In this document: one piece after another, positions 44,741 through 57,204 of the stretch
How positions within the stretch are numbered: the stretch's first letter is position 1
How the letters are laid out: each line of letters begins with the position of its first letter
Assembly: GCF_048544455.1 (NCBI RefSeq)
Contig: NC_133538.1
Location: 148,416,422 to 148,480,421, forward strand
Direction: 5' to 3'
DNA: 64,000 bases
Source of the DNA: Silene latifolia
Lineage: Eukaryota; Streptophyta; Magnoliopsida; Caryophyllales; Caryophyllaceae
Made by a program: the position numbers and the translations under genes
Notes under the pieces: model-generated
The model's input: only the letters and a program-made list of their open reading frames with translations
The model's database searches: none
Told to the model about the DNA's origin: nothing

Positions 44741-45898
44741 ATGTTCTTTGAGGGCTACAAAAAGAAAGGTCCGAATCATTTGAAAATGAAAACAAAAAAG
44801 AATGTGTTTAAAAAGAAACCATATCAGAAGGAACAAGATGAAAGAGCATGCTTTCATTGTGGAAAGAGTGGCCACTTGTGGGCTAAGTGCAAGTTTAGAA
44901 TCAATGGTTCAAAGAAACCATCTAATTCTGGCACAAATAATGCAAATATGGTTGAAACTGAGATACACAAACTGGTTGCAATGGTGTCGGAAATGCAGAT
45001 TGGTATGATAACTGAACTTCATATGGCGGCTGTTACTATTTCAACAGATTGGTGGCTTGATTCTGGTGCCACAATCCATGTTTGTAACAATAAAAGCATG
45101 TTCAAAACCTATGAACCAATGAAGGAATCGGAAGAAGTGTTAATGGGAAATCATGTGACAGCAAAAGTGCAAGGAAAAGGAACAGTAGAAATGAACTTTA
45201 CTTGGGGAAAGAAGTTAACGTTAATTAATGTATTTCATGTTCCGGAATTACGAAAGAATCTTGTATCAGCCAACTTACTTTGTAAGAAAGGCTTCAAGAT
45301 AGTATTAGAATCAGACAAGCTTATTATTACTAAGAATTGCATGTACATAGGCAAAGGATATTCTTGTGATGGGATGTTCAAACTAAGTATTAATGAAATA
45401 AATAATGTGATTGCTTATGCGGTTGAGTACTCTCCTTCTATTTGGCATTCTAGGCTAGCACACATTAATTTTCGTATGTTAAAATACATGTCTAAACATG
45501 GTTATATTGCTTGTTGTGGAGTTTTTCCGGAAAAATGTGAAATTTGTGTTCAAGCAAAAATGACAAAGAAACCTTTTGCTAAAGTCGAAAGAAGTTCTGA
45601 AATCTTGGACTTAATACATACTGATATTTGTGAATTTAATGGGGTGTTATCTAGAGGTGGAAAAAGATATTTTATTACCTTTATCGATGATCATTCTCGT
45701 TTTACGTATGTATATCTTATAAAAACTAAAGATGAAGCATTTGACAAGTTTAGAGAATTTAAATCTCTGGTAGAAAATCAGAAAAACAAAAGGATTAAAA
45801 TCATTCGTAGTGATAGAGGCGGTGAATACTTTCCGACTACATTTGACAAATTTTGTGAAGACAATGGTCTTATACATCAAAGGACTGCCTCCATATAG
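44741..45898 (+). pseudogene. Copia zinc knuckle, protease and integrase N-terminal part
   Basis: The frame has the CCHC knuckle CFHCGKSGHLWAKC (about 44848-44890), the protease active site WWLDSGATIHVC (about 45050), the GAG_pre-integrase region SIWHSRLAHINFRML, the zinc-binding CEICVQAK, and the integrase core: IHTDICEF (first Asp), FIDDHSRFTYVYL, SDRGGEY (second Asp). It ends where one extra base shifts the frame at about 45890. Confidence 0.93.
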
Positions 45899-47792
45899 CC
45901 CTCAACAGAACGAAGTGGCTGAAAGAAAGAATAGAACCTATATTGACATGGTTAATTCATTATTATTGAATGCTGGATTGCCTAATTCTCTTTGGGGAGA
46001 AGCCCTTAAGACGGCTTGTCATGTGGGAAATAGAATTCCAACAAAGAAGACTCATAAGTCTCCTTACGAATTTTGGTATGAACGAAAGCCAAATCTAAAT
46101 TATTTTAGAGTTTGGGGATGCATAGAATATTATAAAATCACCGATCCACATAAACAAAAGTTGGGACCGAAAGGTAAACGAGGTGTATTTGTGGGTTATG
46201 CAGAAAACTCTAAAGCCTACCGGGTTTTAGACTTAGAAACGAATGTGATCATTGAATCAATTCATGTTGACTTCTTTGAGAGTAAGTTCATCAAAGATCC
46301 AGTACGTGATGAACAATCAATAACAGAAACTAACTCTGAACATGTAAATTATAACAAGAATAATAATAAAAGGAAAAACATGTCAGAATCAATAGAGCCA
46401 AGAAAGAGCCAAAGAAGAAGAAAAGAAAAGGACTTTGGTCCAGACTTTATCACATCAAAGTCTAAAATGTTCCTAGTTGAAGGAAGCAGAGACAAGGTCA
46501 TGAATATTGTACCTATTATTTTAAACATTGAGGACGATCCTAAAACGTTCCAAGAGGCTATGAGCTCTAGAGATGCACCATTTTGGAAAGAAGCAATTCA
46601 AGACGAATTTGACTCGTTAATTTCCAATGGTACTTGGGTTTTGTCTGATTTACCACATGGATCAAAACCCATCAAATGTAAATGGGTATTTAAGAAGAAA
46701 TACAATACCGATGGCACCGTACAAACCTTTAAGGCAAGACTCGTCGCGAAAGGTTTCACACAAAAGCAGGGGATAGATTATTTTGATACTTATGCTCCAG
46801 TTGCAAGAATCTCTTCTATAAGAACATTAATATCTCTAGCATCCATATATAATTTACATGTTCATCAAATGGACGTGAAAACGGCATTCCTAAATGGTGA
46901 TCTAAATGAAGAAATATATATGGAGCAGCCGGAAGGATTTGTGTTAGAAGGAAATTCACACAAAGTGTGTAAATTGATGAAATCCCTTTATGGGTTGAAA
47001 CAAGCTCCAAAGCAATGGCACGAAAAGTTTGACAAAGCTATATTAACTAATGGCTTTAAACATAATAATGCCGATAAATGTATTTATTCAAAGAGTACTA
47101 AAGAATATACAGTAATCATTAGTCTCTATGTCGATGATTTATTAATATTTAGTACTAATATGAAGGGTATACAAGAAACAAAGAAATATCTTAAATCTGT
47201 ATTCCAAATGAAAGATCTTAATGAAGTTGATACCATTTTGGGTATTAAAATAATAAAGCAAAACAATGGTTATGTTTTAAATCAATCTCATTACATAAAG
47301 AAATTGTTGGAGAAGTTCGAACATCTTGGAATAAAGGAAGCGAACTCTCCTTTTGATTCTAGTATCAAATTACCGGATCAATGTGATAGAATTGTTGCTC
47401 AACTAGAATATGCTAGTGCAATAGGCAGCCTAATGTATGCTATGCATTGTACTAGGCCTGATATAGCTTTTGCAGTTGGCAAACTGTCTAGATACACTAG
47501 CAGGCCCGGTAAAGAGCATTGGAAAGCCATTACTAGAGTACTCGGTTACTTAAAAAGTACTATAGACTATGGACTAGTCTACAGTAAATATCCTTCATCT
47601 CTAGATGGATATTGTGATGCTAGTTGGATTACTAGTACAAATGACAATAAATCGACGACTGGTTGGATTTTCCTTCTTGGTGGAGGTGCCATAAGTTGGG
47701 CATCAAAGAAACAAACGATTATAGCTCATTCAACCATGGAAGCTGAGTTTATAGCTTTGACCGCTGCGCAGCAAGGAAGCGAGAATGGCTAA
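45810..47792 (+). pseudogene. Copia integrase C-terminal part, RT and RNase H
   Basis: It continues with [16 protein letters not shown] (integrase Glu), the GKRGVFVGY motif, then the [55 protein letters not shown] (catalytic, about 47130), and [12 protein letters not shown]. RNase H follows with [11 protein letters not shown] and [21 protein letters not shown]. An extra A at about 47780 shifts the frame before the final part. The 660-codon opening is otherwise intact. Confidence 0.95.
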
Positions 47793-47815
47793 GAAATTTA
47801 TTACTTGATATAGAG

Positions 47816-48109
47816 TTGTGGCCACAACCGATGCCAGCTATTTCCTTATACTGTGATAGTCAATCTACGATGTGTAAAGCTTACAATAACGTATACAATG
47901 GTAAATCAAGACATATTGGTTTGAGGCATGCCTATATACGAGAGTTAATTACAAGTGGAGTGATCACAATTGTATACGTAAAATCCAAGAGTAATCTAGC
48001 TGATCCACTTACTAAACCATTACCAAGAGACTTAGTAAGTTCAACAGCTAGTGAGATGGGGCTTATACCCGTTAAAGAAAGCAACAATGGGAACCTAACT
48101 ATGGACTAA
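47816..48109 (+). pseudogene. Copia RNase H C-terminal end
   Basis: LYCDSQSTMCKAYN and KSRHIGLRHAYIRELI, then the LADPLTKPLPRD motif that ends copia pol. Stop at 48107-48109, about 500 bases before the right LTR. Confidence 0.93.
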
Positions 48110-48607
48110 ATATTAGTTCAAGTTCAAAAGGTAATAACAAGTTGTTGTCAGATTTCTGTATGTGAAACTTCTATCCGCCTCATCTCTTAAAGATGAATTT
48201 ATAGAAGTAAAATAATGTTACGAGGACAGGATGAGTTATACTCTTAATGGAGTTATGATCAAAGTAACATGATCGGAAATTACTTCACCTATATGAACAT
48301 AGGAGTGGTGCCGCTTCAGCAACACAATAGACGGGTGTTTGTGTTGTAAATGTTTATGAATGGATATTGTAGCGCAAGGCCGTATATAGCGCTCAACTAT
48401 TTAATAAGCCTTTATGAGATTAGTTTTATGTGCAATATATCTTCGTTCTGACCTATGTAAGTTTTGGTTCAATCTTCGGACACCTAAAACTTAGTCGGAA
48501 TTTTTGATATGTCTGCTAAGTGGAAGTTCAAATCGAGAGATACTTTCATAAAGCATGGAACTAAAGAGTCAGTGTTAAACCACAATCTACACAAACTAGT
48601 GGGGGAT
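48110..48607 (+). other. Copia 3' untranslated interior
   Basis: Non-coding; ends with the polypurine tract AGTGGGGGATTG next to the LTR. Confidence 0.8.
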
Positions 48608-49037
48608 TGTTGGAATAAATTGAGTTTGTGAAATGTGATTTGTTCTACATTAAAAGAATAGAGTGTGTTTATATTTGGGAAATGGGGTATTGGGTGAATG
48701 AGTTTCAACCCACTTTGGATTCCTCCTGTTTTGTGATAAAAACAGAAGCAGTTACTTCAAACAAATGCTTTGTATTTGAGACATGCTTGTTGGCCAAACA
48801 ACGTGACTTTTCAGAATAAGATCTATTTCCATGCTATAAATATAACACTCCCCTGCAAATCATTTTCAAGCAATTACTCTAACAAATCATCAATCTCAGA
48901 AAATATATATAAAGGCTTATTATCGCAGTATTGTATCCCGAAGGATATGCCCATTATAGTGGGGGCATAAATTCCTTACGGAAAGTATAAATAACGCCTT
49001 ACTGCAAAATTCTGTTTCACTGTTAATTGAACTAACA
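48608..49037 (+). repeat. 3' LTR of copia element
   Basis: Same 430-bp length as the 5' LTR. The 14-base primer complement is at 48967-48980. Confidence 0.97.
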
Positions 49038-49144
49038 TCATCTATTTAGATAATAACAAAGTATATTTATCTAATAAATAATTTTAGTAGTTTATAAACG
49101 TTGGACTCTCTGTAATCGCTCGAAAAAAGCTTGCTTTAATAATA

Positions 49145-49170
49145 TAGATAGATAGATAGATAGATAGATA
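49145..49170. repeat. (TAGA)n microsatellite
   Basis: About six TAGA/GATA units followed by TTGATTGATTGATT. Confidence 0.95.
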
Positions 49171-49174
49171 TATT

Positions 49175-50172
49175 GATTGATTGATTATAGCATGATGATC
49201 CTCAAGTCTCAAGTTCGAATCCTAGGAGACTCTAAACTCAGAAGTTAAAAACAAAAAAAAACAAAAAAAAAAACAAAAAAAATAAGATACGGAGTAGATG
49301 TATTAATACTCCGTGGTCTTCGTATGATTTTCCAAAGAGTGAGTCTAGTGTTGATTATTCCCGTGGTTGGTGCTCATACTAAGGGGGCGTTTGGTACGGG
49401 AAATGGAAAGAGAATGGAAAAAAGAAAGAGAAATAAGGGGAAAGGTATGGGTTACCCTTAGATTATATTAGTTGTTTGGAAACAAGAAAGGAAAATTCAG
49501 TTCCACCGTATCCACCACCAACACCACAAACCACCATATCCTACGCCACCACCACCATTAGGCAATTCACCGTAGCCGCCCAATAGCCGCCTCACCATCG
49601 TATTGCCGACCCCAGCCTACCACACCGCCGTAAAACCCTTAACACAAACCCGAAACCAGCCTAAAAACAACCTCCACCACCCACGAAACTCCCTCCCTCA
49701 CCGTAGTAAACACCAGATCTAGTGTTTTATTGTGGTTGGCGGAGGCTTCGACAGTGTTGGGACTGTCGGAAAGAGAGGTTACCGGCGGGGGAGGGAGTTT
49801 CGATAGAGTGGGAGAGTTATTGAAGGTGTTGGTGTAGTGTTTAGTTTTTAATATACTCATCAACTATAAGAACTAAGGCACAACAGATTAAAAAGGCCTT
49901 TGGTAGCATGCTGGATGCCTCCGACTTAGCTCCACTTCATAGATTCAAAAAAGAAAAAGAAAAAACACAAATAAGGCTGTTGTATGCCCCATACAACGGC
50001 GTTTATGCCATTCAATCATAATTATGTTGCATCATACAGCTGCCTTATACAAGACCAGCGAAAATATTAATATTTATTACTATTTATTACACTGTTAATA
50101 CTAATGCAGTGAAAGAGTTACAGAGAACCATGGTCAAAAGCCAAAAGCCAAAGAAGAACAAATATCTAGGTC
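49175..50172. other. Intergenic, no supported gene
   Basis: An A-rich stretch (49250-49280) and a CCACCA-rich stretch (about 49500-49690). GGGGGCGTTTGGTA at 49383 resembles ends of small plant transposons but no partner end was found. Confidence 0.4.
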
Positions 50173-50181
50173 TAGCTTCAG

Positions 50182-50941
50182 GAATTTTTTTCTAAATTGG
50201 GGTTGAAAACCAAAGTAATAAACAAAATGGGGTTTGTTTCAAAATTATTACCCAAAATGGGTGTAGGTCAGCACCAAAGCTAGCTTCGGATTCAAATCGC
50301 TCTCCCCCTAAGCGACTGTGCAGGTGGACGATTTAGGATAAAGTCGCTCACCCATTGAGCTACTACAATATTTATGGAAAAAAAAAGCAAATAATGGTTG
50401 TTAGAAGACTCGAACACGCGTTTCTCGCCAAAAATGCCTCACCTCATAGGCATTAGAGCAACCGTACTATATTGTTATTTACGCGCTTAAATATATAGTC
50501 AATATTAAAAATTAAATGCGGCAATCACGTATGTAAATATATAAATTTAAGTGCAACTATGGAACATAAATGTTCTATTGGTAACTTTGTTAGACGGCAA
50601 GGGAAATTGTTGCGGTATTCTGGGTTTGATTCCGCATAGGTTGATTTTTGTTTTGTAATTTTTCTTTTTAATAAAAATACTATAGATGTGGCCTTAAGTC
50701 GCTGCCTCCCCAGCGACTTGACTTTGAGTCGCTACCTGCCTGAGCGATTTGGGCAAAAATCATTGGCCTTTACAAGCAATTTCATTTTCATGTCACGTGG
50801 GATGTAGTCGCTTAGGAGGAGAGCGACTTGAATCCGAACTTAGCTTCGTGCTGTCATTGACCCATTTTGGGTAATAACTTTGAAACTCAACCCATTTTGT
50901 TTATATCTTTGATTTTCAACCCTATTTTAGAAAAAAAATTC
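50182..50941. mobile_element. Non-autonomous Mutator-like element (760 bp)
   Basis: The terminal inverted repeats are about 136 bp (50182-50317 and 50806-50941), starting GAATTTTTTTCTAAA. They are flanked by the 9-bp direct repeat TAGCTTCAG (50173-50181 and 50942-50950), the usual Mutator target duplication length. The interior is non-coding and holds several AGTCGCT/AGCGACT motifs in both orientations. Confidence 0.92.
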
Positions 50942-51103
50942 TAGCTTCAGTGTATAGGTTCAAAAAGAAGTTATGGTTCGGTCTAGTTTTGCCTTTTACC
51001 TTTCATCTTTACCAGGTTGCAAGGAAAGGGTAATTGGAGCTACCCAGAAAATATGGGGTATAGGGAACCTTATTGGTGTCAGTATTCCTGGTGCCACTAG
51101 CCC

Positions 51104-51374
51104 TGTTACAGTACCAGAATTCAGAATAATTCGAGTACTAACCAGAGTAATCACATGAGCTTTAATGGAAGCTCGAGTAATTGAATTTAGAAAGAGAAAG
51201 AGATGAGAGAAGATTGAAAATGAAATTATGTATTGAATGAATGAATTACTAATTACAGGATAGTATTTATAGGCAAAGTAACAAACTTCCCGCTAGATGT
51301 AACAACTTGTAACCGACTTGTAACTGACTACCAAATTGTAACAACTATATAGCCGACTCAAATTAGCTATAACA
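51104..51374 (-). repeat. 3' LTR of chromovirus
   Basis: Partner of 55958-56229. Confidence 0.95.
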
Positions 51375-51404
51375 AGTCTCCCCTTGTTCAAAAAATCTTT
51401 GTCC

Positions 51405-53270
51405 TCAAAGATTAGAATCAGGAAATTGGGCTTCAAAATCATTATAAAACATCCAGGTAGCATCTTCAGGAGGGAAACCTAGCCACTTGACCAAGACTTT
51501 TGTAGCAGCAATGCGACCTCGTTTAACCATCTGTCTTTCTAGAATGGCTTCAGGCACTTTAGGTATGGCAGAATCATGAAAGAGGGCAGGTAAAACTCCA
51601 GCTGCCTGAGAAGGGTCATAGCATTTTTTTAACTGAGAGACATGAAATACTGAGTGAATCTGAGCATAAGAGGGAAGGTGCAACTGATAAGCAAATTGGC
51701 CAATCTTATCAATGACTTGGAAGGGACCATAGTACTTGGGGCTCAATTTATCATTACTTCGTTGCTGAACGGACATTTGTCTATAGGATTGCAGCTTCAA
51801 ATAGACCCAATCGCCAATATTAAATTCACGTTCACTCCTGTTTTTGTCTGCATGCTGCTTCATTCTGTTTTGAGCCTTTTGAAGTTGGAATTGCAACATT
51901 TTCATGACCTGTTCTCTTTGCTGAAGGCTTCTGTCAACAACTTTATTAGGAGAAGAACCAGGCAAATAGGGCAAATGAAGTGGTGGAATTTGTCCATATA
52001 ACACCTCATATGGAGTGGTATTAAGTGAGCAGTGGAAGTTAGTGAGATGCCACCACTCAGCTAGGGGAAGCCACTTGCTCCATGTATGAGGATGTTCATG
52101 ACACATGCACCGCAGATAGGTCTCAAGACATCTATTAACCACGTCTGTTTGACCATCAGTTTGAGGATGGTAAGCAGTGGACCTCAATAAGTCAATGCCT
52201 TGAATTTTAAAAAGTTCAGTCCAGAAACTACTAAGGAAGATAGTGTCCCTGTCACTGACAATAGAATCTGGCAATCCATGTAGCTTAAAAACATTATCCA
52301 TATAAGCTTGAGCCACAGTTATGGCAGAAAATGGGTGAGTCAGGGCTATGAAATGTTCTGCTTTACTCAATCTATCAACCACCACAAAAATAACATTTTT
52401 CCCATGGGAGGTAGGCAGTCCCTCAATAAAATCCATTGAAACACAAGACCAAACAGTCTTAGGGATTGACAATGACTGTAACATACAAGGATATTTAGCA
52501 GTGTCATATTTACATGTTTGGCATATATCACAAGTGCGAATATGGTCCTGAATGTATTTCTTCATACCTTTCCAATTAAACAAGGACTGAACCTTATGCA
52601 AGGTATTATCTCTGTCTGAATGTCCTCCTACAGAAGAATTATGAAACCATTTTAGAATCTCTTTTCTCAACTCAATGTTAGACCCTACCACCAGTTTTCC
52701 TTTCCTTCTCAATTGTGAATTACACCACGTATGATTCTTGTGGTTGTTAGGGCAAGCTCTTAATTCGCCAATAAGTTGCTTCAGTTCAGGATCTGACTCC
52801 CAAGACTCAACTATTCTTTGATAGAGGTCAGTTTGTGCTGCATTAAGGGACAGTAATTGAAGGTCTGAACTAGTCAGTCTAGACAGTGCATCAGCCACTT
52901 TATTTTCTGAACCCTTTTTATACTGTATCTCAAAATCAGAGCCCATGAGCTTAGCCATAAGATTTTGTTGACAAGGAGTCGAGATTTTCTGTTCCAGGAG
53001 ATATTTCAAACTCTTTTGATCGGCCATAATGATGAAGTGTCTATTAAGCAGGTAAGAACTCCACTTCTGTACGGCAAATACCACAGCAAGTAGTTCCTTT
53101 TCATAAGCTGACTTGGCCTGATTTTGAGGGCGTAAAGCCTTACTGATATAGGCCAAGGGGTGTCCTTGTTGCATAAGCACAGCTCCAATCCCATGCCCTG
53201 AGGCATCAGTCTCAATCACAAAGGCCTCATTGAAATCAGGGAGTTTCAGTACTGGGTACTCATAAAGCAA
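51405..53270 (-). pseudogene. Chromovirus RNase H, integrase and chromodomain
   Basis: A 621-codon opening. RNase H: VIETDASGHGIGAVLMQ, LLAVVFAVQKW, NKVADALSRL. Integrase zinc region: the VGGHSDRDNTLHKV His pair and CDICQTCK Cys pair. Core: CVSMDFIEGLP, IVSDRDTIFLSSFW, YHPQTDGQTDVVNRCLE (D, D, E). Tail: FNIGDWVYLKLQ and KYYGPFQVIDKIG (GPY/F). The end is a chromodomain-like segment, ILERQMVKRGRIAATKVLVKW plus LGFPPEDATW. The start is not a natural start; it follows a frameshift inside pol. Chromodomains of this group are thought to steer integration into heterochromatin. Confidence 0.93.
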
Positions 53271-53411
53271 GTCTTGAGAGTATCAAAGGCTGCAGTAGCT
53301 TCTTTAGTCCAAGAGAACTTATCCTTCTTGAGTAAATCAGTCAGTGGTTTGGCAATCTGTCCATAGCCTTGCACAAACCGTCTGTAATATCCTGACAAGC
53401 CTAAGAATCCT

Positions 53412-55784
53412 CTAAGTTGCTTTAAGGTAGAAGGAATAGGCCAGGTCTGTACTGCTGCAACTTTTTTGTGGATCAGTGGAGACCCCATCTGCTGAAATAT
53501 AGTGACCCAAATACTCCACTTTGCCAACACCAAAAGCGCATTTGCTTTTTTTCAGGAATAAATTGTTGGATAATAGCACATAAAAAATACTCTCAACATG
53601 TGCTAAATGAGAAGTATGATCTTTGCTGTAGATCAATATGTCATCAAAAAAGACAAATACAAATTTCCTAAGAAAGGGCTTGAAAATGTGATTCATGAGG
53701 CTTTGAAATGAAGCAGGGGCATTAGTAAGACCAAAAGGCATAACTACAAACTCATAGTGCCCTTCATGAGTCTTAAATGCGGTTTTATATACATCTTCCT
53801 TATGCATTCTCAATTGATGGTACCCAGCTCTAAGGTCTAGTTTTGTGAATACAGTAGCTCCACCAAGTTCATCTAATAAATCGTCCAAAAGAGGAATGGG
53901 GAATTTATCCTTGACAGTGTGATTATTTAGTTCCCTATAATCGACACATAATCTCCATGATCCATCCTTCTTACCAACCAAAACCACTGGAGAAGCATAA
54001 GGGTTGCAACTGTTTTGAATCACACCTTTGTCTAACATTTCATTGACCAACTTTTCAATGATGTTATTTTGTAAAACAAGATATCTATAAGGTCTTTTAT
54101 TCACAGGGTGAGAACCAGGTTTAATGGGAATTTTGTGATCAAAATTATGCCTAGATGGAGGCAGTTTACTAGGTTCCTCAAACAGAGCACTATACTGGTT
54201 GAGTAAGGAGTCCATTGCATTAGTGTGAGCAGCGGCAGAAGTAACCATGAGTAATGAACATTCAATTTGTTCCGTCCAGTATGGAGAGGGCATGTCACAT
54301 ACTTGTAAGAAAGCAAACTGTCCCTCTTGATCGAACAATTTGGTCATATGCCTTCCATTCGTAGACTGGAATTTCTTAGGTGCTAATCCCCTTAGCAAAT
54401 GTTTCACCCCATGCAAATGGAATTCCATTGTTAATTTTTGGAAATCCCAAATGATTGGACCTAAGGAAGATAACCATTGAACACCCAAGACAATATCATA
54501 ACACCCTAAAGGCAAAACCATCAAGTCTGAAGTAAATGTGGTGTTCTGTAGTTTCCAAGAAAATCCTTTACAAATTTGGTTTACTATGATTTGGTTCCCA
54601 TCTGCTACCTTAACTGCCTTGGGATGAGTTTCCTCTATTTTACACCCAAGTTTCTTGGCAGTCCCCTCATCCACAAAGTTATGGGTACTCCCGCTGTCAA
54701 TCAAGATTAGCAATGGTTTCTTGTTTAAAAACCCAGTAACTCTCATGGTTTGGAAATTAGTAGAACCAATGATAGCATTTACTGAGATACATGCCACAGA
54801 TAACCCCTCTTCCGCATCTAAAGACTCCAAAGCATCCTGAGATGCTCCCTGCTCATCAGTTTCAATCCAGAATAAGGTGGGTTTTTTGTGTATAAGGTGA
54901 TGGCCAGGGGTATAGGGGTCACCACAATACATGCAAAGGCCTTTAGCCTTCCTTTCATCCATCTCCTTTCTTGAAGGCATTTTCAGTGGTTTCTCACTTG
55001 ATGACCCCACACTTGCAGTAGGAGAAATCATTGTTTTTGGTTGGGGTGTATAAGAATTTTTGGAAAAAGAAGGTGTGGGTAATAAGGGAGGCTGTTTGTT
55101 AGTTGCTGTAAAAGATTTTGTATTGGAATTGAATTTACTGAATTTCATGGATAAATTCTCCTCTTGTAAACGAGCAAGTTCAAGTGCCTTAGCAATGGTG
55201 TTAGGTTGAAATGCCCTCACAAATGGTTTTAAACTTGGTTTCAATCCTCCAATAAAACTTTCCACAAAATAATCCTCAGTTAAGCATTTGTTTTTCTGTA
55301 ACATAAATGCTTTTAAAGACTCAAACTCATCCACATAATCCTCCAAAGATCCAATTTGCTCTAATTTGTTAAACATTTCAACAACATTATTCTCATGATT
55401 ATCAGGAAATCTGGCATACAAATCAGTCACAAAAATTTCCCATTCAATTTGCTTAACAGTCCCCAAATAACTATTCACCCAAATTTCTGCTTTGTCCATC
55501 ATGTGTAAGGACATTAAAGCAATTCGTTGTTCTTCTGGAATTCGACACAAATCAAAGTATCTTTTACATTTTTTCACCCAAGAACGAGCATTCAAACCAT
55601 TAAAAGTAGGAAATTGGAGTTTAGGGGCATACCCATAAGAAGGTTTGATGTTACCAGGATCAGAATTCTTGGAATACCCAGATTTAGAAAGATGAACACT
55701 TGTAGCATCATCATCTTCCCCAATTCCTGATTTTTTCTCCATATTCTTCATAAATTGCAGCATTTCTACCCGCAATTCCGCCAT
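53412..55784 (-). pseudogene. Chromovirus gag, protease and reverse transcriptase
   Basis: ATG 55784 opens a 790-codon frame. gag: a retrotransposon-gag core with WVKKCKRYFDLCRIPEEQRIA, then the knuckle CMYCGDPYTPGHH. Protease: LILIDSGSTHNFVDEG. RT: NPYASPVVLVGKKDGSWRLC, LDLRAGYHQLRM, FEFVVMPFGLTNAPASFQ-like region, VFFDDILIYS (catalytic), [10 protein letters not shown]. The frame is lost near 53470 at a single-base change; the next piece is read at 53533-53246. A second shift near 53270 leads to the RNase H frame. A frame upstream (to 55915 on -) is closed by a TAG at about 55806, so the natural gag start may lie at about 55915. Confidence 0.93.
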
Positions 55785-55944
55785 TTGCTGCTGATATTCC
55801 TTATTCTACTGCTGTAATTGCGCATTTTGTGCTTCCAATTGTTGTTGAATTTGCTCTTGTAAAGACTTCAATTTGTCGTCCAGATCAGGCCCAGATTCTT
55901 TGTTCCCTTTTGCCATTGAAACTCGAGGTCACAGGATTCAAAGA

Positions 55945-55956
55945 CTACTGATACCA
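55945..55956 (-). promoter_or_regulatory. Primer-binding site of chromovirus
   Basis: TGGTATCAGTAG on -, one base from the LTR end; the first nine bases match the initiator tRNA-Met type. Confidence 0.85.
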
Positions 55957-55957
55957 G

Positions 55958-56229
55958 TGTTACAGTACAGGAATTCAGAATAATTCGAGTACTAACCAGA
56001 GTAATCACAGGAGCTTTAATGGAAGCTCGAGTAATTGAATTTAGAGAGAGAAAGAGATGAGAGAAGATTGGAAATGAAATTATGTATTGAATGAATGAAT
56101 TACTGATTACAGGATAGTATTTATAGGCAAAGTAACAAACTTCCCGCCAGATGTAACAACTTGTAACCGACTTGTAACTGACTACCAACTTGTAACAAAC
56201 TATCTAGCCGACTCAAATTAGCTATAACA
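55958..56229 (-). repeat. 5' LTR of chromovirus
   Basis: Partner of 51104-51374. On -, TATAAATACTATCC (about 56113-56126) is a good TATA region. Confidence 0.95.
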
Positions 56230-56234
56230 AGCCC

Positions 56235-57171
56235 ACTACTGTCATCGTGCCCACCTTGTTAATCATCTTTTCAAGCACTCACTAGTCACTACATCTCAGT
56301 CTTAGCTCATCAATATTATATTTGTATTTATGTATTCCGTACTTCTAATCTTCTACTCCGTATATAATGTTATTATGGGTCATTCAGGTTGGGTATGGGT
56401 CAGGCCGCTTGGGGAAAGTTTGCAGTCGTCTCATCAATACACGACACTTCTAATCCAGTCCAAAGAACATAACATAGCATACACGTATAGCTTCTATAGA
56501 GGACACTAAACTTGGGAATTGGGATAACAAAAAGGAGACGGTCATTCAGAGTCAGACGGAGTTTCGAACATTACTCCAACTATAATAGTTCAGACAGATA
56601 AGTGTAAAACCCAAAAATACACTGAAAAGTAGAAGAATATCATACTGATCTGAATGTTGGGATCAGTATGCAGAGTATGTGTAATGTATCTAAGTGATTA
56701 TGTTTGAAGCATGATATGTTAGATCACATGACAATGAAGGCAGCCAAAACAAGGGCATTTCCTTAAAATCATTTCCATTCAGACAATAATAATCTAACAT
56801 ATCCTTTTAAAATACCCATGATGTTATGTTTGTGGAAGCAGGGCTCACAGAGAACATTACAGATATCTACAATCATTTCATTTAGTAATTTAAAATCAAA
56901 TCAAGGGAATAAAACAACTATGGAGCCTAGTCTTAGAGGAGTATCCTATATAAAATTATAAATCAGTCAGCATCTGATGTTCAAATTTAGGTATTTCTAC
57001 ATGCTTAATCAGTCAATGTAAGGTAAAGCTAACAAACTAAAACTACTACCCAATCCTCTGAGATAGGGAGTCATGTCCTTAAAAAAGCAACTTAATTAAT
57101 TAATCATCAAATTTAGGAAGTAAAGACTGTAATGTTGGGTCATTTGTCGTCGTGTTACGGACAATAATTGA
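56235..57171. other. Intergenic, no supported gene
   Basis: AT-rich; nothing recognised between the chromovirus and the LINE-C tail. Confidence 0.5.
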
Positions 57172-57204
57172 TTTTTTTTTTTTTTACAGCTGTAAATAAA
57201 AATT

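Larger units (their letters stand above)
43613..49037 (+). mobile_element. Ty1-copia retrotransposon, complete ends, broken coding region
   Basis: Two 430-bp LTRs (43613-44042 and 48608-49037; TGTTGGAATA...GAACTAACA) flank gag, protease, integrase, RT and RNase H in copia order. The target duplication TCATC is present at 43608-43612 and 49038-49042. A polypurine tract AGTGGGGGATTG precedes the right LTR. By eye the LTRs differ at one base (43911/48906 region, C versus T), so the insertion is recent. Coding sequence has several single-base indels. Confidence 0.97.
51104..56229 (-). mobile_element. Chromovirus (Ty3-gypsy) with short LTRs
   Basis: LTRs at 51104-51374 (271 bp) and 55958-56229 (272 bp), on - TGTTATAGC...CTGTAACA, with about nine differences by eye. 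The target duplication AGCCC is at 51099-51103 and 56230-56234. The primer site and purine tract (ACAAGGGGAGACT on -, beside 51375) fix orientation -. gag-pro-RT and RNase H-integrase-chromodomain follow. The short LTRs and chromodomain suggest the Reina group; this is not proven. Confidence 0.95.
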
